Shown here piece by piece: positions 44,694-53,283 of a stretch of DNA of 64,000 nucleotides. Source of the DNA: Pseudonocardia thermophila (GTDB lineage Bacteria > Actinomycetota > Actinomycetes > Mycobacteriales > Pseudonocardiaceae); NCBI RefSeq assembly GCF_900142365.1, contig NZ_FRAP01000004.1, positions 124,001 through 188,000 on the forward strand, in the 5' to 3' direction. Made by a program: the position numbers and the translations under genes. The notes below the pieces were generated by a model. The model worked only from the letters and a program-made list of their open reading frames with translations. It was not told the DNA's origin and made no database searches. Within the stretch, counting starts at the first letter, position 1. Every line of letters starts with the position of its first letter.

Positions 44694-46388
44694 GTGACGG
44701 ACGTGCGGCCCGGCTCCGCGACCGATGTGCCGCACCGCGCCCGCATGTGGAGCTACTGGCTGGGCGGGAAGGACCACTACGCCGCCGACCGGCGCTGCGC
44801 CGATGCGGTGTCGGCCGTCTACCCCCGAGCCGCCGAGGTGATCCGCGCGACCCACGGGTTCGTGCAGCGCGCCGTCCGCCACCTGGCCGAGCACGGCGTG
44901 CGCCAGTTCGTCGACGTCGGCCCGGGCCTCCCGGTCGATCGCGATCTGCGCCCCGCGCTGGGCGAGCTGGCCCCCGCCACCCGCGTCGTGCACATCGACC
45001 AGGACCCGTTCGTGCTGATCCGGGCCCAGGCGCTGCCGCCGAGCGGCACCGGCATCGACGTCTACCGCGACGCCGACCACCGTGACCCGGCCGCCCTGCT
45101 CGCCGCCGCTGCGACCGTCCTCGATCTGACCCGACCGGTGGCGGTGCTGTTCACCGGGGTGCTCGGCTACGTCCGCTCGCCGCAGCGCGCGGCGAAGATC
45201 GTCCAGGAAGTGGCCGCGGCGCTCGCGCCGGGCAGCGCGGTCGTCGTGTGGGAGGCCACCGCCACCAGCGCCGGGATGCGCAGCGCCATGGCGATCCGCA
45301 ACGCCGACGGCGCCGGCTACGACCTCTGGGACGTCGCCGACCTGCGCAGCCTGTTCGCCGGGCTGGACCTGCTCGGCCCCGGGCTGGTACCGGTCGACGA
45401 GTGGTGGCCCGGCCGCGCGGTGACGAGCACCGCGCCGGCCGACGCGTACGGAGGCGTGGCCCGGGTCCCTGCCCGCACCGGCGCAGCGCCCGTCACCGGA
45501 CCGATCACAGGGCCGATCACCGGGCCGATCACCGCACCGATCACCGCGGTCCCCCGGCCGGTCCCGGAGCCCGAGCCCGTCACCACCCCGATCACGGTCC
45601 TCGACGCCGCCCCGCCGCCGGCCGCCGAGCTGCGCACCGAGCGTCCCTCCCCGGCCCGCGTGTGGAACTACTGGCTGGGCGGGAAGGACCACTACGCGGC
45701 CGATCGAGCCGTCGGCGACGCGGTCCTCGCGCTCTACCCCGGGATCCGCGATCTCGCGGCCGCCTCTCGCCGGTTCCTCGTGCACACCGTGGACCACCTG
45801 GCCCGGTCGGGCGTGCGGCAGTTCCTCGACATCGGCTGCGGGCTGCCGACCCGGCCGAACACCCACGAGATCGCGCAGGCGGTCGTGCCCGACGCCCGCG
45901 TGGTCTACGTCGACAACGACCCGCAGGTGCTCATCCACTCCCGGGCCTTCCAGGCCGGGCGCGGCGGCGTCGTCACCTACATCGAGGCCGACCTGCGCGA
46001 CACAGCGACCGTGCTCGCCCGGGCCGGTACCGACCTCGACCTGACGGCGCCCGTCGCCGTACTGTTCATGGGCGTGCTCGGCTTCGTCGACGCACCGGAG
46101 ATGCACCACGCGGTGCGCTCGATCACGAGCGCGCTGGCGCCGGGCAGTCACCTGGTGCTCTGGGAGAGCACCGACACGAGCCCGCAGATCCAGGCCGCTG
46201 TGGCCGCCCAGACCGGGATGGGCCTACCCTACCGGCTGTCCACAGTGGCCGAGTTGCGGGACTGCTTCACCGGGCTCGAGCTGCTCGAACCCGGAATCGT
46301 CCCGATCAACGCGTGGCGTCCCGAGCAGCCGCAGCCCGTCCACGTCGACGGCTACGGTGGTGTCGCCCGCGTCGTCGGGCGGTGGTGA
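44694..46388 (+). CDS. Two-domain DUF574 (Methyltransf_19) SAM methyltransferase
   Basis: 564 aa from GTG 44694. Two DUF574 domains are fused: about 10-258 and 318-560, each opening RxWxYWLGGKDHYAADR. The second keeps the full SAM pocket (FLDIGCGLPTRPNTHEIAQ, VVYVDNDPQVL). In the first it has drifted: VDVGPGLPVDRDLRP lacks Cys/Gly and the NTHE motif. The linker (about 260-285) is a GPIT/APIT tandem repeat plus Pro/Glu. Actinomycetes carry many DUF574 proteins, often near regulators; substrates are unknown. The first domain may be non-catalytic. Confidence 0.92.
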   Translation: MTDVRPGSATDVPHRARMWSYWLGGKDHYAADRRCADAVSAVYPRAAEVIRATHGFVQRAVRHLAEHGVRQFVDVGPGLPVDRDLRPALGELAPATRVVHIDQDPFVLIRAQALPPSGTGIDVYRDADHRDPAALLAAAATVLDLTRPVAVLFTGVLGYVRSPQRAAKIVQEVAAALAPGSAVVVWEATATSAGMRSAMAIRNADGAGYDLWDVADLRSLFAGLDLLGPGLVPVDEWWPGRAVTSTAPADAYGGVARVPARTGAAPVTGPITGPITGPITAPITAVPRPVPEPEPVTTPITVLDAAPPPAAELRTERPSPARVWNYWLGGKDHYAADRAVGDAVLALYPGIRDLAAASRRFLVHTVDHLARSGVRQFLDIGCGLPTRPNTHEIAQAVVPDARVVYVDNDPQVLIHSRAFQAGRGGVVTYIEADLRDTATVLARAGTDLDLTAPVAVLFMGVLGFVDAPEMHHAVRSITSALAPGSHLVLWESTDTSPQIQAAVAAQTGMGLPYRLSTVAELRDCFTGLELLEPGIVPINAWRPEQPQPVHVDGYGGVARVVGRW

Positions 46389-46394
46389 CCGGAT

Positions 46395-46416
46395 GTCGGC
46401 CGGGATTCCGGCCGAC
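46395..46416 (+). terminator. Hairpin between the two DUF574 genes
   Basis: GTCGGCCGG (46395-46403) pairs perfectly with CCGGCCGAC (46408-46416) around GATT, 6 bases after the first stop. No U-tract; it may attenuate rather than end transcription. Confidence 0.6.
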
Positions 46417-46442
46417 GACAACGAGGAGTAGGAACCCGAGCT

Positions 46443-47228
46443 GTGAGCGAACCCGTCGACCTGCAGACCGATGTCCCGCACGGCGCCCGCATCTGGAACT
46501 ACTGGCTGGGCGGTAAGGACAACTACGCCGCCGACCGGGAGATCGGGGACGCGGTGGCCGCCGCCGTCCCGTTCGTCCGCCAGTACGCCCTGCTGACGCG
46601 GCAGTTCCTGATCCGCGCGGTGACCTATCTGGCCGCCGAGGCCGGCATCCGGCAGTTCCTCGACGTCGGCACCGGGTTGCCCACCGCCCAGAACACCCAC
46701 GAGGTCGCGCAGGCCGTCGCGCCCGACGCGAAGATCGTCTACGTCGACAACGACCCGCTGGTGCTCGCCCACGCCCGCGCTCTGCTGGCCGGCACCACCA
46801 GCGAGGGGATCACCACCTACGTCGACGCCGACTACCGCGAGCCCGAGAAGGTGCTCGCCGGTGCGCGGGAGACCCTCGACTTCTCGCAGCCGGTCGCCGT
46901 GCTGTTCATGGGCGTGTTCGGCTACGTCGAGGCCGACGAGATGCACCGGGTCGTGCGCGAGATCGTCGGTGCCACGTGCTCGGGCAGCTACCTGGCCATG
47001 TGGGACGGCACCTCGACCAGCGAGGTGGCCATCGCCGGGGCGAAGGCGCAGGCCGACATGGGCTCGCCGTACCGCCTGTCCACCGTCGACGAGCTGGAGG
47101 AGTGCTTCAAGGGCCTCGAGATGGTGGAGCCCGGCCTGGTGCCGGTCACCCTCTGGCGGCCCGCGCCCGCCGCGATCGGCGCCCCCGAGCCGATCGACGC
47201 CTACGGCGGTGTCGGCCGTAAGCCCTGA
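46443..47228 (+). CDS. Single-domain DUF574 (Methyltransf_19) SAM methyltransferase
   Basis: 261 aa from GTG 46443, 54 bases after the fused paralogue. It has intact family motifs: RIWNYWLGGKDNYAADREIGD, FLDVGTGLPTAQNTHEVAQ, KIVYVDNDPLVL, AVLFMGVFGYV and a final DAYGGVGRKP. It resembles the second domain of the preceding protein more than the first, so the cluster looks like successive tandem duplication. Cytoplasmic; substrate unknown. Confidence 0.93.
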   Translation: MSEPVDLQTDVPHGARIWNYWLGGKDNYAADREIGDAVAAAVPFVRQYALLTRQFLIRAVTYLAAEAGIRQFLDVGTGLPTAQNTHEVAQAVAPDAKIVYVDNDPLVLAHARALLAGTTSEGITTYVDADYREPEKVLAGARETLDFSQPVAVLFMGVFGYVEADEMHRVVREIVGATCSGSYLAMWDGTSTSEVAIAGAKAQADMGSPYRLSTVDELEECFKGLEMVEPGLVPVTLWRPAPAAIGAPEPIDAYGGVGRKP

Positions 47229-47231
47229 TCC

Positions 47232-47939
47232 TCAGGCAGGGGCGGCGCGCCACACAGACACTCCGCCGATCACCAGCCGCACGCGCTGCTGGTCGACGAC
47301 GGTGAACCCGCCGTCGGCCAGCAGCTGTGGCACTTCCCCCGGTGTGAACACCGCCATCGGCAGGTTCCGCAGGGGGCCCACCGCGGGCAGCCGGCCCGGG
47401 CTGCCGTCGAAGTCCGCGAGCACCAGCTCACCGCCCGGCCGCAGCACCCGCCGCACCTCGGAGAGCATCGCCGTGCGCCCCAGCGGCTCCAGGTGGTGGA
47501 ACATCAGCGAGGACAGCACCCGGTCCACCGACCCGTCGGCCAGCGGCAGGTCCTCGGCGTAGCCGACCTCCCAGCGGGCAGTGCGCACCGCGACGTCCCG
47601 GCTGCGCAGCGCGGCCCGGCGGGCGATCGCGAGGATCCGCTCGTCGGGATCGACGCCCACGAGCCGCGCCTCCGGGTGCTCGCGCCCGACGCGGCGCAGC
47701 AGCTGCCCGCTCCCGCAGCCCACGTCGACCACCACGGCCGGGCCCGCCCCGTCGAGCCGGGCCGCCTTCGCCGCAGCCGCGTACACCCACGGCGCGCCGA
47801 TCAGCAGACCGAACGCGTCGTAGAGCCGGACCGACCGGTGATGCCCCAGCGCGGGCAGGAACGACCGATCCCCGTGGCCGTGCCCATGACCGCGCCCATG
47901 AGTGCGCTCTTGCTTCGAGTGTGAAGTTCTTTCGCTCAT
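47232..47939 (-). CDS. Class I SAM methyltransferase with His-rich N-terminus
   Basis: 235 aa from ATG 47939; the stop is 3 bases from that of the convergent DUF574 gene. The N-terminus has HGRGHGHGHGD (about 14-24), a likely metal-binding stretch. Core motifs: VVVDVGCGSGQLLRRVG (about 70-86), LVGVDPDERIL, EDLPLADGSVDRVLSSLMFHHL and RRVLRPGGELVLADF, which place it with UbiE/arsenite-type methyltransferases (Methyltransf_11). The AraC-family gene starts 33 bases away divergently and may control it. Confidence 0.9.
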   Translation of the reverse strand: MSERTSHSKQERTHGRGHGHGHGDRSFLPALGHHRSVRLYDAFGLLIGAPWVYAAAAKAARLDGAGPAVVVDVGCGSGQLLRRVGREHPEARLVGVDPDERILAIARRAALRSRDVAVRTARWEVGYAEDLPLADGSVDRVLSSLMFHHLEPLGRTAMLSEVRRVLRPGGELVLADFDGSPGRLPAVGPLRNLPMAVFTPGEVPQLLADGGFTVVDQQRVRLVIGGVSVWRAAPA

Positions 47940-47972
47940 GGCCCCAGGCTGGCAGCCGGTCAGCCTGAGGGG

Positions 47973-48974
47973 ATGTCGGATCCGCAGCGATGGTGGGACG
48001 ATGTTCCGGTGTCGACCCTGCGCCGCTCCGGACGGCCCGTGCCGGTCCGCGGGCTCGACGTCCTGCCGGCCGGCCAGCGCGTGGCCGTGCACCGCATCGA
48101 CGGCGGGCAGCACTCCCCGTTGGCCGCCGACCACACCCACGACTTCTTCGTGCTCACCTACGTCGCCGACGCCCCACCGGGCTCGCCGGTCCGGGCGGGC
48201 GATCTGCTCGTCGTCGCCCCCGGTGACCTGGTCGGCGCAACCGCGCTGGGCATCGCCGAGCACGACTGGCGCAGTCTGAGCGGCTGGGCGGTGCTGTTCG
48301 ACGCCGACCTGCTCGGCGCGCAACCGGCGACGTCCCCGCTGGCCTGGGGCACCCATCCGCTGCTCGCCCCGTTCGTCGGCGGGCGCAGTCCCGGGATCGC
48401 CCGGCTGAGCGTGCCGCCGGAGGCCCGACCGGCGTGGACCGCGCGCGTCGAAGCGCTGGAGGCCGAGCTGGCGGAGCGCCGCAGCGGCTACCACGCCGCC
48501 GCTGTCGCCCACCTGACGCTGCTGCTCGTCGAGGTCGCCCGGCTCGCCGACGCCGACGGCCGGATCGTCGCGGACCTGCAGGACAACCGGGAGCCGCTGC
48601 TCGGCGAGGTCTTCGCGGTCATCGAGCGCCGCTACGCCGAACCGCTCTCGCTGCGCGACGTCGCGCGGGCCGTGGGCCGCTCCCCCGGCCACCTCACCAC
48701 GCGCGTGCGGGAACGCACCGGCCGCACGGTGCTGGAGTGGATCACCGAGCGGCGGATGATGGAGGCCCGCAGGCTGCTCGCCACCACCGACGCGCCGGTC
48801 GCCGCGATCGGCGCGGCCGTCGGCGTCCCCGACCCCGGGTACTTCGCGCGGCTGTTCCGCCGCGAGCACGGCATGAGCCCTGCGGCGTGGCGGGACAGGG
48901 CGGCCGGCCCGGCGTCAGCCGAGGATCACTCCGGGAGGATCGCGGCGATCTCGGCCGCTGCGTCCGGCCCGTAG
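47973..48974 (+). CDS. AraC-family transcriptional regulator
   Basis: 333 aa from ATG 47973. The N-terminal 150 residues form a cupin-like sensing domain (HTHDFFVLTYV, RAGDLLVVAPGDLVG). The C-terminal pair of helix-turn-helices is typical: LSLRDVARAVGRSPGHLTTRVRERTG then APVAAIGAAVGVPDPGYFARLFRREHGMSPAAWR. It likely controls itself and the divergent His-rich methyltransferase gene. Its last 49 bases overlap the convergent adoK gene, which is unusual but both frames are well conserved. Confidence 0.93.
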   Translation: MSDPQRWWDDVPVSTLRRSGRPVPVRGLDVLPAGQRVAVHRIDGGQHSPLAADHTHDFFVLTYVADAPPGSPVRAGDLLVVAPGDLVGATALGIAEHDWRSLSGWAVLFDADLLGAQPATSPLAWGTHPLLAPFVGGRSPGIARLSVPPEARPAWTARVEALEAELAERRSGYHAAAVAHLTLLLVEVARLADADGRIVADLQDNREPLLGEVFAVIERRYAEPLSLRDVARAVGRSPGHLTTRVRERTGRTVLEWITERRMMEARRLLATTDAPVAAIGAAVGVPDPGYFARLFRREHGMSPAAWRDRAAGPASAEDHSGRIAAISAAASGP

Positions 48975-49897
48975 GCGTCGCGCAGCCGCTCGACGGCGAC
49001 CGCGCGGTCCCAGGTCCATTCCTGCCCACCGTGCGACTCCAGCGTGGTCACCGCGATCAGGCAGCCCAGCTGGGCCGAACGCTCCAGCGACAGCCCCTGT
49101 GTGTGGGCGGCGAGGAACCCGGCGCGGAACGCGTCACCGACTCCGGTCGGATCGACCTTGCCGGTCTCGGGCACCACTCCGACCTTCAGCTCACTGCCGT
49201 CCCGGCAGACGATCTGCACACCGTTCTCACCGAGCGTCGTGATGCGGATGTCGACCCGCTCGGCCACCTGCGCAGGCGTCCACCCGGTCTTCTGCTGCAG
49301 CAGCTCCCACTCGTAGTCGTTCGTCATCAAGAAGCGGGCGCCGTCGACCAGGATCCGGATGTCCGGCCCGTCCATCCGCGTGACCTGCTGCGACACGTCC
49401 GCCACGAACGGCATGCCGAGCTCGAGGCACTGCCGGGTGTACTTCACCATCGCCGCCGGGTCGCTCGCCCCGATCAGCACCAGGTCCACGCCCAGCGCGG
49501 GCAGCCCGGACAGGTCGATGTCCACCGAGCGCGCCATCGCACCGCTGTAGAACGTGCCGATCTGGCGCATCGCGTCGTCGGTCGTGCAGATGAAGCGCGC
49601 CGTGTGCAGATCCGGGCAGACCAGGACCTGCGAGGTGTCCACGCCGTGGTCCTCCAGCCACTGCCGGTACTCGCCGAAGTCGGCGCCGACCGCGCCCACC
49701 AGCAGCGGCCGCTGCCCGAGCACGCCCAGGCCGAACGCGATGTTCGCGCCCGACCCACCCTTGTGGATCACCAGGTCGTCCACGAGGAACGACAGGGAGA
49801 TCCGGTCGAGCTGCTCGGCGACGAGCAGCTCGTGGAACTTCCCGGGGAAGTGCATGAGGTGGTCGGTCGCGATGGACCCGGTCACGGCGATGGACAC
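48926..49897 (-). CDS. adoK: Adenosine kinase (PfkB family, mycobacterial AdoK/CbhK type)
   Basis: 323 aa from GTG 49897; GTAGGG upstream and the start MSIAVTGSIATDHLMHFPG align with M. tuberculosis Rv2202c. PfkB motifs: GGSGANIAFGLGVLG, DVSQQVTRM, FLMTNDYEWELL and the anion-hole/catalytic DPTGVGDAFRAGFL (about 250-263). The mycobacterial enzyme phosphorylates adenosine to AMP and is unlike mammalian adenosine kinases. Position between asnB and erpA matches mycobacteria. Confidence 0.93.
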   Translation of the reverse strand: MSIAVTGSIATDHLMHFPGKFHELLVAEQLDRISLSFLVDDLVIHKGGSGANIAFGLGVLGQRPLLVGAVGADFGEYRQWLEDHGVDTSQVLVCPDLHTARFICTTDDAMRQIGTFYSGAMARSVDIDLSGLPALGVDLVLIGASDPAAMVKYTRQCLELGMPFVADVSQQVTRMDGPDIRILVDGARFLMTNDYEWELLQQKTGWTPAQVAERVDIRITTLGENGVQIVCRDGSELKVGVVPETGKVDPTGVGDAFRAGFLAAHTQGLSLERSAQLGCLIAVTTLESHGGQEWTWDRAVAVERLRDAYGPDAAAEIAAILPE

Positions 49898-49922
49898 GAA
49901 CCGCAACCCTACCTGGCGAAGA

Positions 49923-49963
49923 CACCGAGGCCCCGGCCACGCAAGGTGGCCGGGGCCTCGGTG
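49923..49963 (-). terminator. 18-bp perfect hairpin downstream of erpA
   Basis: The arms 49923-49940 and 49946-49963 are perfectly complementary around GCAAG, between the erpA stop (50010) and the adoK start. It should end the erpA transcript. Confidence 0.88.
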
Positions 49964-50009
49964 GGCGGGTCAGGTCTGTTGATCGCGTCAGTCCGATCGA
50001 GTCGCCCGA

Positions 50010-50372
50010 TCAGTTGAACGAGTCGCCGCAGGCGCAGGACCCGGTGGCGTTCGGGTTGTCGATCGTGAAGCCCTGCTTCTCGATCGTGTCGACGAAGTCG
50101 ATCACCGCACCGTCGAGGTACGGGGCGCTCATCCGGTCGACGCCCACCTTCAAGCCGTGGAACTCGCGGAAGAGGTCACCGTCGACGACCCGGTCGTCGA
50201 AGTACAGCTGGTACCGCAGGCCGGCGCACCCACCCGGCTGCACCTGGATGCGCAGGTGCATGTCGTCGCGGCCTTCCTGCTCGAGCAGGGATCGAGCCTT
50301 GAGGGCGGCGGCGTCGGTGAGCACGACGCCGTGCGTCTCGTTCTCGACGGACGTGGCGTTCTCGACGGTCAT
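50010..50372 (-). CDS. erpA: Iron-sulfur cluster insertion protein (A-type carrier, HesB/ErpA)
   Basis: 120 aa from ATG 50372 with GGGAGAG upstream. A-type carrier with the three cluster-binding cysteines: GGCAGLRYQL and the C-terminal SCACGDSF. Preceded by VVLTDAAALKARSLL. It takes Fe-S clusters from the assembly scaffold and passes them to apo-enzymes. Mycobacterial homologue is Rv2204c, in the same order between adoK and glycerate kinase. Single gene with its own terminator. Confidence 0.95.
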   Translation of the reverse strand: MTVENATSVENETHGVVLTDAAALKARSLLEQEGRDDMHLRIQVQPGGCAGLRYQLYFDDRVVDGDLFREFHGLKVGVDRMSAPYLDGAVIDFVDTIEKQGFTIDNPNATGSCACGDSFN

Positions 50373-50474
50373 GGCTCTCCCAAACAACGAAGGCTCGTGC
50401 AGAATTCCCGGTCTCGAGTGTAGTCCCACGGCGTGGGAGACGACGGCTGCGCGCGTCACAGCGCCGGGAGCGGA

Positions 50475-51590
50475 TCAGCGGCTCCACCGCTTCGCCACCC
50501 GCTCGGCGAGCGACGCCAGCGTGCCCGCCGGATCGGCCAGCGACGCCTCGAGCCCGGTCTGCTCGGCCACCCCGTACGCGGCCTCCACCCCGACCGCGGC
50601 CGCCTCCCGCCTGCCCACGCTCACCTGCCCGGCGAGCACGATGCACGGCACGCCGCGCTCGGCGGCCCCGCGGGCGACCGCGGTGACGAGCTTGCCGCGC
50701 AGCGACTGCCAGTCGAAGCTGCCCTCACCGGTGATCACGAGCCCGGCCCGGTCCAGCGCCGCGTCCAGCCCGACCAGCCCGCGCACCAGCCCCGCACCGG
50801 ACACCCGCTCGGCGCCCAGCGCCAGCAGCGCGGCACCCAGCCCGCCCGCGGCGCCGGCGCCCGGTTCGTCGCGCACGTCGCGGCCGGTGTGCTCGGCGAG
50901 CACGTCGGCGAAGCGGGCCAGGGACTCGTCCAGCACCGCGATCATGCGGTCGTCGGCGCCCTTCTGAGGGCCGAACACCGCGGCCGCGCCGTGCCGGCCC
51001 AACAGCGGGTCGTCCACATCGACAGCGGCGACCAAGCGGAGCCCGGCGATGTCCGGGCGCCCGTCGAGGCGCGCGACGTCGGCGAGGGCCGCGCCACCGG
51101 GCGGCAACTCAGCGCCGTCGGCGGCCAACGGGTGGGCGCCGAGCGCGGCGAGCATGCCCGCACCGCCGTCGGTGGTCGCCGAGCCGCCCAGGCCGACGAC
51201 GATCTCCGTGGCGCCGGCCGCGATCGCCGCGCGGATCAGCTCGCCGACGCCGTGGGTGGTGACCGTGGCCGCCGTCTGCGGGGTGCGCTCGGCCCGCGGC
51301 ACCAGGTGCAGCCCGCAAACGGCCGCGGACTCGACGTAGGCACACTCCCCCACCTGGAGCCAGGTTGCCGGCACCGGAGCGCCGGACGGGCCGATCACCG
51401 TCGTCGTGTGCAAGGTGCCGCCGAGGACCGCGTACAGCACGTCGACGAAGCCCGTGCCGCCGTCGGCGACCGGAAGCAGCTCCAGCTCGTCGCCCGGGGC
51501 GGTGCGCCGCCAGCCCTCCGCGATGGCGGCGGCCGCCTCCGGCGCGCTGAGGGTTTCGCCGAAGGAGTCCGGCGCCACGACCACCCGCAT
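50475..51590 (-). CDS. glxK: Glycerate kinase (type I)
   Basis: 371 aa from ATG 51590 with GGGAGAA upstream. Family hallmarks: MRVVVAPDSFGETLSAPEAA at the start, VADGGTGFVDVL, GGSATTDGGAGMLAALGA (about 138-155), PGAGAAGGLGAALLALGA and GLVITGEGSFDWQSLRGK. It phosphorylates D-glycerate, in this family usually to 2-phosphoglycerate. Mycobacterial orthologue Rv2205c is at the same place. Divergent from the DUF3043 gene by 51 bases. Confidence 0.94.
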   Translation of the reverse strand: MRVVVAPDSFGETLSAPEAAAAIAEGWRRTAPGDELELLPVADGGTGFVDVLYAVLGGTLHTTTVIGPSGAPVPATWLQVGECAYVESAAVCGLHLVPRAERTPQTAATVTTHGVGELIRAAIAAGATEIVVGLGGSATTDGGAGMLAALGAHPLAADGAELPPGGAALADVARLDGRPDIAGLRLVAAVDVDDPLLGRHGAAAVFGPQKGADDRMIAVLDESLARFADVLAEHTGRDVRDEPGAGAAGGLGAALLALGAERVSGAGLVRGLVGLDAALDRAGLVITGEGSFDWQSLRGKLVTAVARGAAERGVPCIVLAGQVSVGRREAAAVGVEAAYGVAEQTGLEASLADPAGTLASLAERVAKRWSR

Positions 51591-51641
51591 GCTGGTTCTC
51601 CCTGTTCTCCCCGGTCGCCGGGCCTCCCGTAGGCTAGCCAC

Positions 51642-52307
51642 GTGAAGTTCCTGGGCCGCTCCACCGCCGCAGACTCGGCACCCGACGACGCCTCGGCGTC
51701 CGCGAAGAACGACGCGACCCAGAAGACGGCGGATCAGCCGACCGGGAAGAAGCCGGGCGCGAAGCCGCACGGCAAGGGGCGGCCGACGCCGAAGCGCCGG
51801 GAGGCCGAGGCCCGCCGCCGGGGGCCCGTGCCGCCGCCGCCCAGGACGCAGCGCGAGGCGATCAAGCGCGCCAAGGCCACCCGGCCCAGCAAGGAGGAGC
51901 GCCGCCGCCTCGCCGCCGAGCGCCGCGAGCGCATGGCCGCCGGCGACGAGCGCTACCTGCTGCCGCGCGACCGCGGCCCGGTCAAGGCCTACATCCGCGA
52001 CGTCGTCGACTCCCGCCCGCACCTCATGGGCCTGTTCATGCCGCTCGCCGGGCTCGTGCTCATCTCCGCGCTGTTCCCGGTGCTCGCGGTGCAGCAGTAC
52101 ATGAGCCTGTTCACGATGATCGTCCTGCTCGTGATGATCGTCGAGGGTGTGCTGCTGGGGATCTCCACCACGCGCAAGGTGCGGGCGAAGTTCCCGAACG
52201 AGCAGATCAGGGGCCTGTCGATCGGGTGGTACGCGTTCACGCGCGCGAGCCAGCTGCGGCGGCTGCGGATCCCGAAGCCGCGGGTGCAGCGCGGCGCGAA
52301 CGTCTAG
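51642..52307 (+). CDS. DUF3043 membrane protein
   Basis: 221 aa from GTG 51642. The first half is highly charged and disordered-looking (KKPGAKPHGKGRPTPKRREA, then KEERRRLAAERRERMAAG). YLLPRDRGPVKAYIRDVVDSR is the conserved family core, followed by two transmembrane helices (MGLFMPLAGLVLISALFPVLA and FTMIVLLVMIVEGVLLGIS) and a basic end. Actinobacteria-specific, unknown function; mycobacterial orthologue Rv2206 has the same neighbours. A repeat island follows. Confidence 0.93.
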   Translation: MKFLGRSTAADSAPDDASASAKNDATQKTADQPTGKKPGAKPHGKGRPTPKRREAEARRRGPVPPPPRTQREAIKRAKATRPSKEERRRLAAERRERMAAGDERYLLPRDRGPVKAYIRDVVDSRPHLMGLFMPLAGLVLISALFPVLAVQQYMSLFTMIVLLVMIVEGVLLGISTTRKVRAKFPNEQIRGLSIGWYAFTRASQLRRLRIPKPRVQRGANV

Positions 52308-52324
52308 GCCGGGATCGGTTCGGA

Positions 52325-52675
52325 CCGCCCGCGAGTCCCGCGTTCCGGCCGGCGAGCCATGCACTCGGGCCAGCGAGTCCCGCATCCGGCCCGGCGAGTT
52401 GCCGTTGTCGGCGCGGCGAGTCCCGCATCCGGCCCCAGGTGGTCGACGTCCGTCTTCATCCGTCTTCGACCCGATCGGACGCGGCTTGTCGCGGGCACGC
52501 CGTAACGCGCAGCTCGCCGGGCGGAACGCAGGACTCGCTGGCCCGAACGCGGAACTCGCCGGGCTGGAGCGGGCAACTCGCCGGGCTGGAGCGGGCAACT
52601 CGCCGGGCTGGAGCGGACAACTCGCGCGGGACTCCTGACTCGCGCGCCGTCCTGTGACTCGCGCGCTGTACTAAG
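52325..52675. repeat. GCGAGTC-core repeat island 1 (two halves in opposite orientation)
   Basis: The 411-base gap before cobU is filled with imperfect 21-22-base units. Left part (to about 52440): GGCGAGTCCCGCATCCGGCC-like units. Right part (from about 52500): the reverse complement form, for example GGAGCGGGCAACTCGCCGGG three times in a row. A non-repeat spacer of about 60 bases lies between. ORFs through it are artefacts. No cobalamin riboswitch boxes are visible before cobU. Confidence 0.85.
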
Positions 52676-52718
52676 CCCGTCGCCGACCGGCCGCATCGCC
52701 GTCCCCTACCGTTTCCCC

Positions 52719-53240
52719 ATGATCACGCTCGTGCTCGGCGGCACCCGCTCGGGCAAGTCCGGCCACGCAGAGTCCCTCCTGCCCGCCGACGAGCCGGTGC
52801 GCTACCTCGCCACCGCCCGGCGGATCGAGGGCGACGCCGAGTGGGAGGCCCGCATCGCCGCGCACCGCGCCCGCCGACCGCCGGCGTGGACCACGCTGGA
52901 GGGCGTCGACGTGGCCGCCACCATCGCCGCGGGCGGCGCACCCCTGCTGGTCGACGACCTGGCGACCTGGCTCACCGGGGTCCTCGACGACGCCGGGGCC
53001 TGGGACGCCCACCCGATGCCGTCGGTCGTGCAGGAACGGGTCGGCGAGCTGGTCGCCGCGGTCGCGAACGCCCCCGGCCGGGTCGTGCTGGTCTCGGCCG
53101 AGGTCGGGCTGGGGGTCGTCCCGCCCACCCGGGCCGGGCGGTTGTTCCGCGACGAGCTGGGCGCGCTCAACACGGCGCTGGCCGCCGTCGCCGACGAGGT
53201 CGTGCTGCTCGTGGCCGGGCTACCGCTGAAGCTGAAGTGA
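52719..53240 (+). CDS. cobU: Adenosylcobinamide kinase / GTP:phosphate guanylyltransferase
   Basis: 173 aa from ATG 52719. P-loop GGTRSGKSGHAE (about 7-18). The guanylylation His lies in ARIAAHRARRP (about 48), and LVDDLATWLTGVL is the Walker B-like region. VVLVSAEVGLGVVPPTRAGRLFRDELG is diagnostic for CobU/CobP. It converts adenosylcobinamide to its GDP-activated form in late cobalamin assembly. First gene of a cobUTS operon. M. tuberculosis has cobT and cobS here. Confidence 0.96.
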   Translation: MITLVLGGTRSGKSGHAESLLPADEPVRYLATARRIEGDAEWEARIAAHRARRPPAWTTLEGVDVAATIAAGGAPLLVDDLATWLTGVLDDAGAWDAHPMPSVVQERVGELVAAVANAPGRVVLVSAEVGLGVVPPTRAGRLFRDELGALNTALAAVADEVVLLVAGLPLKLK

Positions 53241-53283
53241 CCCCCGGTTCGCAGTGCCGGACAGCGCTGTTAGGAAACACCCT

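Noticed and set aside
52600..52718. Cobalamin riboswitch upstream of cobU
   Set aside because: No B12-box or conserved core is recognisable; the leader is repeat-derived and short.
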